From positions 1-39,547 of the IMG/VR virus record IMGVR_UViG_3300033153_004576: a DNA stretch of 39,547 bases; one strand, written 5' to 3'. The notes under the pieces are model-generated. The model was not told the origin of the DNA, ran no database searches, and worked only from the letters and a program-made list of their open reading frames with translations. Both the position numbers and the translations under genes were made by a program. Positions within the stretch are counted from its first letter, which is position 1; every line of letters starts with the position of its first letter. Positions 11,001 to 17,387 of the stretch are shown piece by piece. The stretch comes from a virus.

Positions 11001-11929
11001 TCCCCTGGATCTAGTTCTTTATCGGTTCCTATCGCTTCACCTGTGGCCTCGATAAGTCCTTCCTGTACCGCTTCGGTTCCTGCTTCTTTTACTGTTGCTG
11101 CGCCTACTGCCTTAAGGACTGTTTCGGTTCCTGCTTTCCATCCCTTCTCAATGATATCTTTTCCGATATTGTTTACAACGTCGGAAGTCATAGCCTTAAG
11201 CCCTAACCTATCAAGCCATACGCTTCCAAGGACGAAAGGCGCTGCTATTGCCATATCTTCCAGGTCGCCTTCTTTTCTCCCGCTATTCTTTGCTCTGTCG
11301 TCGGCCATTTCTTTAGTTCTTGAAAAAATGTATAAAGGCAGTTGTGTAACCATCGCGCCCATATCTGGGATTGATTTGATACCCTGCTCATATCCATAAA
11401 GTAAACCCTCTTGAATTGTGTCTATGTCAAGTAGCCCGCCTTTTTCAAATGCTTCCGTGATCCCCTCTTCTGTGTGGGTAGGCTTGTAGCCCATTGTACC
11501 CTTTGCCCACTCTGCAGCCTTCTTAAACATTTTAGTATTGCCTGTACCAAATTGCTTCTGTGAATAATCGACGATCGACTGTGCGCCTTCGAGAGTATTA
11601 ACTACAAGCTCGTTACCTCTTTCGACTAGCCCTTTTGCTACATTATAGCTTGGTGCTTCTGGGTTTTCGTAGTCTTCACCTTCACCAAATGCGATCTTGC
11701 TAACTGTCAAGCGATCATCAAGGCCTTGCGCTTCCGCCATTTTTGCGGTTCTCTCTCTGGCAGCGTCTCTATGTTCTTGATCGCTTATAGCTCTCTCTTC
11801 TGCTGTAGGCTCTGTATCTATTGTAAGAGAGTCCTCAAAGCTCAAACCTGCTTCAAAGTCATTCTTTGGCTCGCTGTCTTCTATTGTTAAACTATCTTCA
11901 AAATTTAAACTCTCTTCAAACTTAGACAC
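2021..11929 (-). CDS. Giant polyvalent protein: DNA methyltransferase-like plus SNF2-type helicase, DarB-like
   Basis: A single 3302-codon frame with a GTG start, preceded by AAAGGAT. Visible order: FEDSL repeats (2-40); a Gly/Ala-rich hydrophobic stretch (about 310-335); three ~19-aa repeats (about 360-425); a long acidic, charged region (430-760); YTGWGGL, then adenine-methyltransferase motif I (EPSMGTGRF, ~1000) and NPPY (~1064). A superfamily 2 helicase follows: GSGKT (~1660), DESH (~1818), TGTPITN (~1870), RNGRIIRQG (~2195). A helical C-terminal region with hydrophobic patches ends in a Lys-rich tail. Methyltransferase-helicase giants of this kind are known as phage polyvalent proteins, including P1 DarB, which is packaged and protects incoming DNA from restriction. 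Its place beside the ejection proteins suggests co-injection. Enzyme activity is inferred. Confidence 0.85.
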   Translation of the reverse strand: MSKFEESLNFEDSLTIEDSEPKNDFEAGLSFEDSLTIDTEPTAEERAISDQEHRDAARERTAKMAEAQGLDDRLTVSKIAFGEGEDYENPEAPSYNVAKGLVERGNELVVNTLEGAQSIVDYSQKQFGTGNTKMFKKAAEWAKGTMGYKPTHTEEGITEAFEKGGLLDIDTIQEGLLYGYEQGIKSIPDMGAMVTQLPLYIFSRTKEMADDRAKNSGRKEGDLEDMAIAAPFVLGSVWLDRLGLKAMTSDVVNNIGKDIIEKGWKAGTETVLKAVGAATVKEAGTEAVQEGLIEATGEAIGTDKELDPGEMFKRGAFAALAGGVMGGGMATATATGAELYQGYTENKQAAVRSQALRKRALSFTFTSLTPDQQKLKAQLSGMNFTSLNEEQQKIKAGLENMVFDSLTPEQREEYQAEEQRITGIQQSFSALVKDNGDVTFPTEVMEDIDLQERILKEYENLEAGAEEALGEKEPTYAEIVQEEKKQKAEEAVALEEVGDFFEEESKKQFIPKVSSQQKAARERAGEKRELAEKLFPDGDEDKINAYMKVPDKKKVLPTEEQTYAGMSKEDLEATDEQTQIFENELSEIEEPATVEPEGLNESEQYELSQLEEKPEGELTQDEEWRLEDLQAKQTETKETEQVPDTVPEAKEDAAPKKDETLSWIKEAKELASRPVKDQAEYDREATTISNLLETHKKSPTPALWEAIERRTKRLEEFKDKPTPIIVDEILSPQLEADKIVDDYAATQKKIGYKKDLKREGYQEVLVIGDASGKVGHITIELEGGMRRDVKVNTLTHIKDATIGEEKGSQDEYERKRGEQPKKPILRDGGDTVSETSEGEAYSRLDDGRVEDTTTAGHPKQAADSRSQRDSDLTSYSGSVEDNPFILEQLEAVASGEISRYNDNTKAIRLLKENKSRYTLEEKKTLSRYTGWGGLQKAFEQPKGGYAKGWEERATKLRQSLTPEEYKEARSGVLDAYYTPIETVKAMWDISEHLGFNGGMVLEPSMGTGRFIGLTPDKFKSNTAFNGVELDPTTYKIATALYKVNGRNKGFQETEYKDVHELILGNPPYAKQIKIVDKNNKALSGLTIHDYFVAKSIDSLKDGGILNFVITSSFLDSMTNKAKFEINKRAKLIGAIRLPNNVFASAGTKVTTDIVIFQKLQDGEKGNLEEWGETGLLNEAKINKYFINNPDMLLGEWRKGYRGGELIATDGDISTKIAQVKAKLPASIMNKADNITKQADISGADDTMPASVIYEKDGEYYVNIKTGEALEPQLIKGKRERVMDFIKVRDLTNKVIDMQLDTSITEKELEKNRTALNAAYNHFFRRHGYLNNTANRNIVVQDKSGYTVLGLEENYQRKISDKQAKQRDTAPQEESGEKADILTKRTIKPLTEVKTENTSEALLLSVYRKGIVDIPYIIEVTGKTKEIVIKDLKGKIFKDNKQGYVTKDVFLSGDVKTKLEETIDEDARKELLKVIPIDKEAHEITADIGASWISPQIHEQYMKEKLGFRYPKLGYNRVTSKWSVPTSNHSYDFPFSGGAGDTEILSSALNNKKIIIRRSETVGGVKRSYVDEEATTLANAKVEELREDFANWIFSKESRRNELVPLYNDLYNRYNQMDHEGKAEEYKIPNLKFFEPRQHQTKAVYRAVFGNSPLLLNHTVGSGKTLTSQMIAMEWRRLGKANKPLIIALKSTVEQFTREFKEAYPNAKVLLPNDNDFNTANRKRFLSSIATGDYDAIVLSHEQLTKLQNPYELQKQLIEDEIAQAEEALLDAKEEDDRFTVRDLETAIEKLEARYEKLTTGAKDTDILSFEKLGIDGMIVDESHQFKKLAYATSMGSIKGMPSTDGSLRAFDLYVKTKAILKKNNNLVFMTGTPITNTLPELFLIQKYLQEDTLAEQGLNQFDAWAKNYADPTTDIEMTPTGGFKEVTRMKSFKNIPMLMETAGQIIDTVTNADIKKSDPNFKLPELEGGKPKTIFIEPSKSQLDFTKTLIDRLATVSQKDNPDNHLAIFGDAVKMAMDMRLISPTYADESTSKVNSVVFEALKKHKQFAKERGTQLIFSDIGTPKGRGKAKAKLEELITSAESGDTEAQKTLANEWTDAEIQDILTGSKFSIYEDIRSKLIKGGVPAKEIAFIHDYGTKQKKAELSEKVNSGEIRFVLGSTKKLGTGMNVQKKLTAVHHIDIPYTPAELEQRNGRIIRQGNTILAANPDFKIDIFYYATKKTLDGVKWQILENKAKFIQDFMSGVASEVDIEEESNSELAERMKAEASGNPFLIDKIKADKKVKKLEAMKRGYETNQAVQRSKLQQFEFEEKTLPETIDNYSKDIEQIKTNEVKINKKTFEKPGELGEAIYKILDKYVQAKGLKPKVIGSVGNIEISIAHDQDMGISTIFLNGEVERKLILDFFKQKPSGIGTRLLNELQRYEVVQEKIKEDLQEAKESIIGVNKQLSQEFSKWDEYKAAKTEQAEAISNIEAEVKKEDQAPDTEDVTTPMRPGFATLDLLSPFTYTGAINTAKNKLDNIVFQNVTGKIKGTKFDTFLRKYGGTSMAGLGSLTREQETDFVRHFRRLQAKLAKADVSAKDKAQLIEDSRGQLSDDLFNTLSIRYLENPEAREAISEEYPELAEHLDIVREYIDRISLEAMEKGIILPSQYAKWEGRYLSRLYLSIQKPDIAAKVSSGIKMYENKKNRKIESIIDYLEEFPEEAERLGAILDPSMMIKMTIAKTQGNIGIEEFFRGITERSHIIDTDMLVALSDRVANLPMMFSPIYAEKTALPYIEDMINRLDENMDADEITFLIERKEEIEDQIEGAKDAIINSVEGLAEIPDDKRYGAIAGVKMTADAASLVKSQFNVVNNPVMMKEKIDNIGKKFLVYFKWAKVPANIFAYPRNFQSNFFQWGMSGADPTQFFTRYASAARSMRKQDRWYRMAVESGVLHTNMITMEVNDALRSISEELSDEHVVKKWILKKMEQIGDLYGVIDDVAKIARMRYAMEIERMSEEEAVEKAQDTHYDYALTYDLIRGMRDPDMTKAAWLKLIGTLFPTYTHKTIAYVYDTIINRPVTLAMISAALVMLVNGATDDDRDEIGHKRYDKIMNDIPEWMADNPLIRVDMEKRGRDIDVTFTDISYVVPFGSLLSALYSTAKGDPIKGASNIGLAGTPVHIIGGFLTNRDAFSGKEIYYEHDDLEKYKDSAKYIAKQLAPGTLTKIYSLKETRHPELPRWVGINTYVYTAKELASWKEWAAKQAKLDAGKRILKFKRKVSQARKDMKQGKISAKEYYEIRKDNLEEIKRWRKIGEDAYKRKKNN
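9292..9501 (-). CDS. Candidate overprinted small gene inside the giant gene (69 aa)
   Basis: This frame lies on the same strand as the giant gene, in a different frame, over residues ~810-880. ATG at 9501 has AAAGGA seven bases upstream, a better ribosome site than many accepted genes here. The product is balanced and helix-like (VEIQFPKLAKVKPTVDLM, DTPSKQQIAEAKEIVISHH). The giant frame over the same bases is unusually rich in Gly, Ser, Asp and Arg, as if it were the overprinted partner. It may be a real internal gene, or a relic of a frameshift that joined two genes. No family recognised. Confidence 0.35.
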   Translation of the reverse strand: MNMNAKEENNLRNQFSEMVEIQFPKLAKVKPTVDLMMDELKTLLPQDTPSKQQIAEAKEIVISHHIVEA

Positions 11930-11940
11930 AATTATCCTTT

Positions 11941-13146
11941 CTATTTATCTTCTACCCATTGGCCATTCTTAACGATCACTTTTGTACCGTCACTTGTTGT
12001 TGCTTTAGTTCCGTTTTTATGTTTAGCGCTGGCCTTTTGTGGCTTAAATGTGGTTGCTTTTGCTTGCTTTTTAGCCGGCTTATCATCCTCTCCCCCAAAG
12101 AAGTTTTTAATCTTTTGGCTTATTGTCTTCTCGTCCCCTGCAAGATCCATATCAGCATCTTCCATTTCCTTGATAACTTCCTTGATGATCCCGTCTTCAT
12201 TTTGTTTCATCCCGCTTTTCTTCCATCGTTTAACAACTTCTTCTTTGATCTTTAGTGCCATTTCTGGATTGTCAATATCTTTAAAGTAGTGATTAACCTT
12301 CTTGGATATAGCATTAACTTTCGCTGTTTGTTGCGGATATGTAGGCTGATTGACTCCACCTGGTGTTTCCGCTTTGAGTTCTGCCTCTGTCTTCTTCATG
12401 TAGTCTTTCATCGTTTTAGCACTCTTGATGAGTTTTGAACTTGAAGCGATTGTCATAGCCGTCCATTGTGGATCATAGTCTTCTGGGATCTTTGTCATAG
12501 CTTCTTGCATGAGCTTAGGATCTTTAATACTCTTGATCTTCTCATTTCTGTACTTGGACCATGTGGCTTGTTGCTGCATTGGATCTTTCATTGTACTTAT
12601 CGTGTGAAGCTTTGCTCCGTCTGCAGATACTTGTTTGGTGATAGCGTCCACTTGTTGTGTGGTTTTAGCGTCTGAGATATGCTTAAGCACTTTTGTATAG
12701 TCTTTTGTTTTAATCTTCGCATACGCCTTTACTTGATCATCTGGCATATCTGGGTTTTCTGCCTTGATTATCGTTTGCATGAAAGTTTCTGCTTCTTCGG
12801 ATGATTTAGCAGTTAAATTCGCCTTATAGTTTGCCGTCTCTCTTTGCTTATTGTGAGAGAAAGAAATTCTTGATAGAGCGTTTCTATGAGTACGTGTTTG
12901 ATTCTCTACTTTTTCTTTTCTGCCTCTCTCGTGCCTAAACTCTTCCGGGTTGAGTGCTTCACTTTCAATGTCTGCTTCTAGCATATTAGGGTATTGTTTT
13001 CTGAGTCTTCGCTTCCTGTTCTCGATCCCTGCCTCGTCTGATTTGCCTTCTCTTTCCATCTTCCCACGCTTTAGCTTGTTTATAGCTATATCGTCTTTTG
13101 CTTTTAGTATATTATCAAGTCTAATGCCGTATTGATTTGCTATCAT
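11941..13146 (-). CDS. Probable internal virion / ejection protein
   Basis: 401 aa, highly charged and mostly predicted helical, with no signal peptide or membrane segment. It starts at an ATG with AAGGGG six bases upstream. Lys/Arg/Glu-rich stretches at 20-110 and a basic C-terminus (KPAKKQAKATTFKPQ, near residue 355) suggest nucleic-acid contact. It sits between the gp7-like protein and the giant polyvalent protein, the position of P22 ejection genes 7-20-16. No recognisable family motif was seen, so the role rests on position and composition. Confidence 0.55.
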   Translation of the reverse strand: MIANQYGIRLDNILKAKDDIAINKLKRGKMEREGKSDEAGIENRKRRLRKQYPNMLEADIESEALNPEEFRHERGRKEKVENQTRTHRNALSRISFSHNKQRETANYKANLTAKSSEEAETFMQTIIKAENPDMPDDQVKAYAKIKTKDYTKVLKHISDAKTTQQVDAITKQVSADGAKLHTISTMKDPMQQQATWSKYRNEKIKSIKDPKLMQEAMTKIPEDYDPQWTAMTIASSSKLIKSAKTMKDYMKKTEAELKAETPGGVNQPTYPQQTAKVNAISKKVNHYFKDIDNPEMALKIKEEVVKRWKKSGMKQNEDGIIKEVIKEMEDADMDLAGDEKTISQKIKNFFGGEDDKPAKKQAKATTFKPQKASAKHKNGTKATTSDGTKVIVKNGQWVEDK

Positions 13147-13159
13147 AATTATCCCCTTG

Positions 13160-13861
13160 TTACATTAATAAGTAGTTACCAATACCCTGATTGATAGCTG
13201 TTGCTGCACCTGTGTAGGCTCCGGCTGTTGCTTCTCCTGCTGCAAGATAAGCATTTGAAGCAGATCGCCCCGCTGCCATTGTATTCGCGCTTGAAGTTGC
13301 TGCCATGTTTGTGCCTGCTGCTCCAACTCCTGCGGCGGCTGCTTGTCCTTGACCAGATAAAAACTGGTCTTGTTGTGTATTGGTGTTGTATGTGCCAAGT
13401 TCCCTGCCATATCGGTTACTCTCTTCACTTTGCCATCTATTAAATGCGTTAGAATATTCTTGTGAGGCCATATCTCCTGCATATCCGGCTATTGCTTTAC
13501 CTTGTGCGCCACTTTGAGTTCTACCTCTCGAGGCTGCACTTTGATCTAATGCGTCAATACCTTCTTGAAGTCGGAATTGATATCCTGGATCTGCCATAAA
13601 TTCAAACTCTTGTGCGTTAAATTTGAAGTCTGGTTGATCTTCAAGCCTTTTTATTGCGTTTTCCCCTGCTACCATCCAAGGCATCATATCCTCTCTGCCC
13701 TGCTCGTACATTTCCTTAGTGAGTGCGTTTGACTCTCTTGATGTTGTAAGTGTTGCGTCTGCGGATTGTCCTGCTGCGTCTATTTGTGCTTCCCCTGCTA
13801 AATAAGCGCCTCCTACTCCGATTACTGCTGATCCTATCACCGCTGTTGCTATAAAACTCAT
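13160..13861 (-). CDS. gp7-like DNA ejection (transfer) protein
   Basis: 233 aa with an N-terminal glycine/alanine-rich hydrophobic segment (residues 4-24). It then has a motif common in podovirus DNA-transfer proteins (DPGYQFRLQEGIDALDQSAA, followed by SRGRTQSG and NRWQ). The C-terminal third is Ala/Gly/Ser-rich. P22 gp7 and relatives are carried in the capsid and injected to help DNA cross the envelope. ATG at 13861 overlaps the upstream TGA (ATGA), so translation is probably coupled. The family call is by recognition of the repeat-like core. Confidence 0.65.
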   Translation of the reverse strand: MSFIATAVIGSAVIGVGGAYLAGEAQIDAAGQSADATLTTSRESNALTKEMYEQGREDMMPWMVAGENAIKRLEDQPDFKFNAQEFEFMADPGYQFRLQEGIDALDQSAASRGRTQSGAQGKAIAGYAGDMASQEYSNAFNRWQSEESNRYGRELGTYNTNTQQDQFLSGQGQAAAAGVGAAGTNMAATSSANTMAAGRSASNAYLAAGEATAGAYTGAATAINQGIGNYLLM

Positions 13862-14277
13862 GATAACTCCTTTTTTCTTTTTTCATGCTCGATATACACT
13901 TCACTCTTTTCGATAAGCATATCTTCTAACTTTTGAATGTCTGTCTCTTCTGTGTTGAACACATTTATGAATACAACATCCTCTAAGCATATTGCTATTT
14001 TCTGTGTGCCTGGATCAGTATGAAAAGTGAAAGGTGCAGTTATCTCTTTGCCTTCATCCTCTAAAGATCTTTTTAAAAGCATTTTCCCTTGTGCAAGTAT
14101 GTTTAAGCATGATCTCTTGTGCTTGTGGCCTAGAAGTAATACGCCTTTTGGTGCTCTGATCTCTCTCGCATAGATACCAGGAGAGAAAGAGTGAATAACT
14201 GGGATAGATACTTGCTCCTCTTCCAACATAAGCTTTTCAAGGCCTGATATGCTTTTTACTTCTATATCTTTAGACAC
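13858..14277 (-). CDS. Cupin-like phage protein
   Basis: 139 aa. Its core (YAREIRAPKGVLLLGHKHKR, NILAQGKMLLKR, TFHTDPGTQKIAICLEDVVF, INVF) has the alternating strands and Gly turns of a small cupin-type barrel. Similar proteins occur beside neck and ejection genes in other podoviruses, with no role known to me. The start is GTG with AGGA five bases upstream. The initiation region is almost identical to that of the giant gene. The C-terminus is a charged helix that overlaps the next gene by four bases. Confidence 0.5.
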   Translation of the reverse strand: MSKDIEVKSISGLEKLMLEEEQVSIPVIHSFSPGIYAREIRAPKGVLLLGHKHKRSCLNILAQGKMLLKRSLEDEGKEITAPFTFHTDPGTQKIAICLEDVVFINVFNTEETDIQKLEDMLIEKSEVYIEHEKRKKELS

Positions 14278-14304
14278 AATGATCCTTTCGCATAGTATAT
14301 CATG

Positions 14305-14448
14305 TTATGGAGTCAATACTACTATTTGGGCTTCTGCTGCTGCCAATCTCTTTTCAAGATCTACAAGGTATCTTACTATTGCTTGTGTGGGCCTACCTTC
14401 TTTATCTACTATCTGTGAGTGTATTGGTAGTGGTGTTTTGGTGGCCAT
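14305..14448 (-). CDS. Small conserved-type structural accessory protein (47 aa)
   Basis: ATG at 14448 has AAGGAG eight bases upstream, and the frame ends in TAA at 14305. The protein (MATKTPLPIHSQIVDKEGRP, then TQAIVRYLVDLEKRLAAAEA) ends in an amphipathic helix likely to form a coiled coil. Short proteins of this shape often lie next to neck and tail genes in phages. It starts inside the stop region of the gp10-like gene. Function unknown. Confidence 0.55.
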   Translation of the reverse strand: MATKTPLPIHSQIVDKEGRPTQAIVRYLVDLEKRLAAAEAQIVVLTP

Positions 14449-14449
14449 A

Positions 14450-15835
14450 CTATGATCTCCTTATGTGAAGTGATAATATCTTAAATGGAACTGGTGAAGA
14501 GGACGAGAACTTGGCTACAATGTTTCTATGTTGTCCTAATCTTCTCCATTTAACCCTAGATCTGCTTTCACCTGTTGCGCCTGTCTTTGAAAAGTTCTTA
14601 CTGCTCCATGATCTGCCCGCATCATTAGATATCTGTAGTGCTATTTCTGCCTCTTCATTAAGGGCTACTTCCATATCCAATTCTAGTTCACTTATGCGTA
14701 CTCTGTTTACTGTGTCGTTTAGAGGTAAAGAAACAATCTCTCTTAAAATGTTTTTATCATCTTCTTGGTAGAGATCTTCTGAGACTAGATAAAGATAGTT
14801 AGTTGAATACCCATAGTTAAGGCCATCCGCATAATTATTGTAGATACCTTCCATCTTCCATCTTCCTATATCATCACTCTTTCTTGTATGCCATAACGAT
14901 GTTTGCATATCATAAACATAGGTATGATCTCCTCCAAGGGTAAGAGCATAGAACCATCTTCCCCTTTCATGGAAAGAAAAGGCCTTCATATTTTCAGAAC
15001 ACGCCTTGCAAGTCTCTGATATTTGAAACTCTATCGCTTGTGAGCTGATAGGTATAAGAGAGTACCCATTTGTTCTATATACTTTTAGATCATTCCCTAT
15101 GAAGACAATCGTATCAAGTGCCTTAGATACAGTTCTGTAATTAATGCACCCTACGTCTATTACTGCCCCTGGTATTCTTGTGAAAGGGAATAAAGGATCT
15201 CCGCTGTCATACCATACCTCAGAGGTGTGTTCCCCAATGATCCATAATTGCCTGTTTGCTACAGCTACCGCTAAAGTATCATCTGGCGCAGCTTCACCAG
15301 TCGCCCAATCGATAGCGTCAAGCTCTGTGCTGAATAGTTTAGAAATAAAGAATTGTCCTGTTTCGTTCCGGTTAAAGATGAAATATCCATCAAGATAGCC
15401 TACTGTGTTAGAAGGGTACCATCCTGACTCATCCTCCATGTTTTTAAGCGTGTCTGTTGTTGGGTTATATGCGTACCCTCCCCCTGAAACAAAAACCATT
15501 TCGGTGCCATTGTCTGCGAAAGATACTTTATCTTCAAGCTCAACATTCCCCACCGTCTCTATGGTGAATTCTGACATTACACCTGTAGGCACTACTCGGT
15601 ACAGTTTACTCTTTGTTACTGCATACAGTACGTTTTTGAACGAATAGAACCCTAGTATCGGATAGTCAAATACTGCTATCCTCTCCGATCCTGGTGTATG
15701 AAGCAGAAGAGACTTTGATTTGCTTCCTGCATCTTCTAAGTGAATGTATAGATTAATGAGTTCAGAAGCGTTACTCTTCTTTGATCTCCCGGAAGAGGAT
15801 GATATCACCAAGGGAATGTTTGTAAGATTTGGCAT
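14450..15835 (-). CDS. gp10-like packaged-DNA stabilisation / tail hub protein
   Basis: 461 aa, close to the ~472 aa of P22 gp10. The N-terminus (ASELINLYIHLEDAGSKSKS, LLHTPGSERI) and the repeated WIIGEHTSEVWYDSG / GAVIDVGCINYRTV style match the phage stabilisation protein family. In P22 this protein forms the tail hub below gp4 and closes the portal channel after packaging. It starts at ATG 15835 with AAGGGG five bases upstream, one base after the gp4-like gene ends. Gene order gp4-gp10 is as in P22. Confidence 0.85.
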   Translation of the reverse strand: MPNLTNIPLVISSSSGRSKKSNASELINLYIHLEDAGSKSKSLLLHTPGSERIAVFDYPILGFYSFKNVLYAVTKSKLYRVVPTGVMSEFTIETVGNVELEDKVSFADNGTEMVFVSGGGYAYNPTTDTLKNMEDESGWYPSNTVGYLDGYFIFNRNETGQFFISKLFSTELDAIDWATGEAAPDDTLAVAVANRQLWIIGEHTSEVWYDSGDPLFPFTRIPGAVIDVGCINYRTVSKALDTIVFIGNDLKVYRTNGYSLIPISSQAIEFQISETCKACSENMKAFSFHERGRWFYALTLGGDHTYVYDMQTSLWHTRKSDDIGRWKMEGIYNNYADGLNYGYSTNYLYLVSEDLYQEDDKNILREIVSLPLNDTVNRVRISELELDMEVALNEEAEIALQISNDAGRSWSSKNFSKTGATGESRSRVKWRRLGQHRNIVAKFSSSSPVPFKILSLHIRRS

Positions 15836-15836
15836 T

Positions 15837-16541
15837 TTATCCCCTTGCTCTATTTCTTCGTGATCCTGATCTTTTAAATGCGCGTCCTCTACTTAGTGTT
15901 GAAGGCTTATAGCTGTACGTCTTTACGTTGTCCTCTGCTTCTAATGCTTTACCTAATAGCATTTGTGAAGGCACCACTTCATAAGTAGGGCATAACTCGA
16001 GAGCAAGCCTTCCTAAAAGCATCTTTTCTACACCAAAGCTGAATACTATATCATCAGTCGCTTTGAATTTAGCTCCGCTATTTATTGGCATCTTACACAT
16101 AAGGTGAAGTGTTAGATCATCTTGTGGGATCACATCAAAGTATATATTTAGTCCGTTTTCATCTATAGCATGGCGATAGTATCTTGACGGTATTGACTTT
16201 ACACTTTTAACCGCTATCTTGGACCATGTGTTACCTGCCATCATGGTAAGTGGGTAATCAGTCTCATCTTGCCGGAAGAAGGCATTATCAACAAAAGAAG
16301 GTGCAACACCATCAAACTGTAGCCCTGCGCCTATTGTGATAGGAGAGGTCCACTCTGTGTCTGGCATTTCATACTCTATGTCTTGAAGGTATGAAGTGAT
16401 TAGGTTTTGAGTGTTGTATAGATCAATGATCCTGTTAAGCGTTCTTAGTGCGAAAGCGTGATCTTCTGGCGCAGCTTCATCTATTGCGGATAAAACACCT
16501 ATTTCTATAAGTGCATCATTTATAAGGGTAGATATTATCAT
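15837..16541 (-). CDS. gp4-like tail accessory factor / head-completion protein
   Basis: 234 aa, longer than P22 gp4 (166 aa). Start region ISTLINDALIEIGVLSA, then RTLNRIIDLYNTQN, are typical of the P22 tail-accessory family. The C-terminus is Arg/Ser-rich (RGRAFKRSGSRRNRARG). It should dock under the portal ring and bind the gp10-like hub encoded next. The start has GGAGG with a five-base spacer. P22 gp4 also has peptidoglycan hydrolase activity; no such catalytic motif is obvious here. Confidence 0.8.
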   Translation of the reverse strand: MIISTLINDALIEIGVLSAIDEAAPEDHAFALRTLNRIIDLYNTQNLITSYLQDIEYEMPDTEWTSPITIGAGLQFDGVAPSFVDNAFFRQDETDYPLTMMAGNTWSKIAVKSVKSIPSRYYRHAIDENGLNIYFDVIPQDDLTLHLMCKMPINSGAKFKATDDIVFSFGVEKMLLGRLALELCPTYEVVPSQMLLGKALEAEDNVKTYSYKPSTLSRGRAFKRSGSRRNRARG

Positions 16542-16587
16542 GTTGACCTCCTGTTATCTTCTCATTGTAGCGAAATATGTAGTAATA

Positions 16588-16938
16588 TCACCACCTAGCT
16601 TTTTTCTTTCTAACATCTATATGTGTGAACTTACTATACCTACCAATACCATACTTCTTTTTGTATTTCTTGGTTAGGTATTGATGCACTCTATGTGGCG
16701 CTATTCCTGAGACAATAATATCTGAGGCAGTACCAAGTTTGTGTTTTGATCCTTTAGCCCCACCTACTGCTTTATTGTGAGCCTTGCATCTATACCCACT
16801 CATAATCGTAACAGGTCTTCCAAAATGTAGTCTTACATCTTCTAGGACTTCAAGTAACTCTTGTGGCGGCTTGATTAGCTCGCATTTGCCACAATGACAC
16901 TTGAATTCGTAGCTATTAAAGTGTTCACTTAGTTTCAT
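16588..16938 (-). CDS. M15 family peptidase, endolysin
   Basis: 116 aa single-domain peptidase of the D-Ala-D-Ala carboxypeptidase / L-Ala-D-Glu endopeptidase type. The signature SGYRC (47-51), HN (54-55), SKHKLGTASD (64-73) and THIDVR (105-110) gives likely zinc ligands His66, Asp73 and His106. There is no signal peptide, so release through a holin is expected. ATG at 16938 is preferred over the GTG three bases upstream, because GAGGAG sits five bases before the ATG. It follows the DUF1353 and holin-candidate genes, which completes a lysis cluster. Confidence 0.9.
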   Translation of the reverse strand: MKLSEHFNSYEFKCHCGKCELIKPPQELLEVLEDVRLHFGRPVTIMSGYRCKAHNKAVGGAKGSKHKLGTASDIIVSGIAPHRVHQYLTKKYKKKYGIGRYSKFTHIDVRKKKARW

Positions 16939-17039
16939 CACTTCTCCTCAAATATTTCTTTCAAAACCAAATATAGTTTTTTGGCGTCTTTTCTCGATAC
17001 TGGTATGTCTTTGCCTGCTACTGGTAGTATTATGTTCAC
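16938..17039 (-). CDS. Short coupled ORF (33 aa) before the endolysin
   Basis: GTG at 17039 overlaps the TAG of the DUF1353 gene, and the TGA at 16938 overlaps the endolysin ATG. GAGG lies eight bases upstream of the GTG. The product (MNIILPVAGKDIPVSRKDAK, then KLYLVLKEIFEEK) is a short strand and helix with no family I know. Tight coupling at both ends supports translation. The small size and GTG start keep confidence moderate. Confidence 0.45.
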   Translation of the reverse strand: MNIILPVAGKDIPVSRKDAKKLYLVLKEIFEEK

Positions 17040-17377
17040 TAACTGCGCCTCAACCACTTTGTATAAAATCTTATACCTGCAACAATGGTCTTACGCTTCC
17101 ACTTTGATACCTTAGAGGCGATAAGTATCTCTTCCATATAGTTGTCTGCCTTAACGTATTGTTCAAGCTCACAGAGGTAGTCATGTACAACTACCGCAGG
17201 GAACACCATAGGATCATTAGGGGGTATCAATCTCCATAGCACTCTTGGTATATTTGCACCATTAGTATAGTATCCATGGGAAATAGTTATATCCCTGTAG
17301 ACTATTATCTTGGTTGTGATCCACCCATTGTCTACTGGATGAACTACTACATCCTCATACTTTAGATTATGTATCAT
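17039..17377 (-). CDS. DUF1353-family phage protein
   Basis: 112 aa. The pattern GYYTNGANIPRVLWRLIPP followed by FPAVVVHDYLCE and a later Asp is diagnostic of DUF1353, a family common beside phage lysis genes. Its conserved His-Asp pair suggests an enzyme, but no reaction is established to my knowledge. ATG at 17377 has AAGGAT five bases upstream. It sits between the tiny membrane protein and the endolysin, so a lysis-related role is inferred from position. Confidence 0.75.
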   Translation of the reverse strand: MIHNLKYEDVVVHPVDNGWITTKIIVYRDITISHGYYTNGANIPRVLWRLIPPNDPMVFPAVVVHDYLCELEQYVKADNYMEEILIASKVSKWKRKTIVAGIRFYTKWLRRS

Positions 17378-17387
17378 TTTTTATCCT

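Noticed and set aside
13165-13482. Same-strand 105-codon frame inside the gp7-like gene
   Set aside because: It is very Gln-rich, the usual frame-shifted reading of an Ala/Gly-rich gene, and no ribosome site was seen at its start.
14281-14335. Promoter between the 47-aa gene and the cupin-like gene
   Set aside because: TTGACT and a TATACT are present but only 11 bases apart; the 16-base alternative (TATGCG) is weak.
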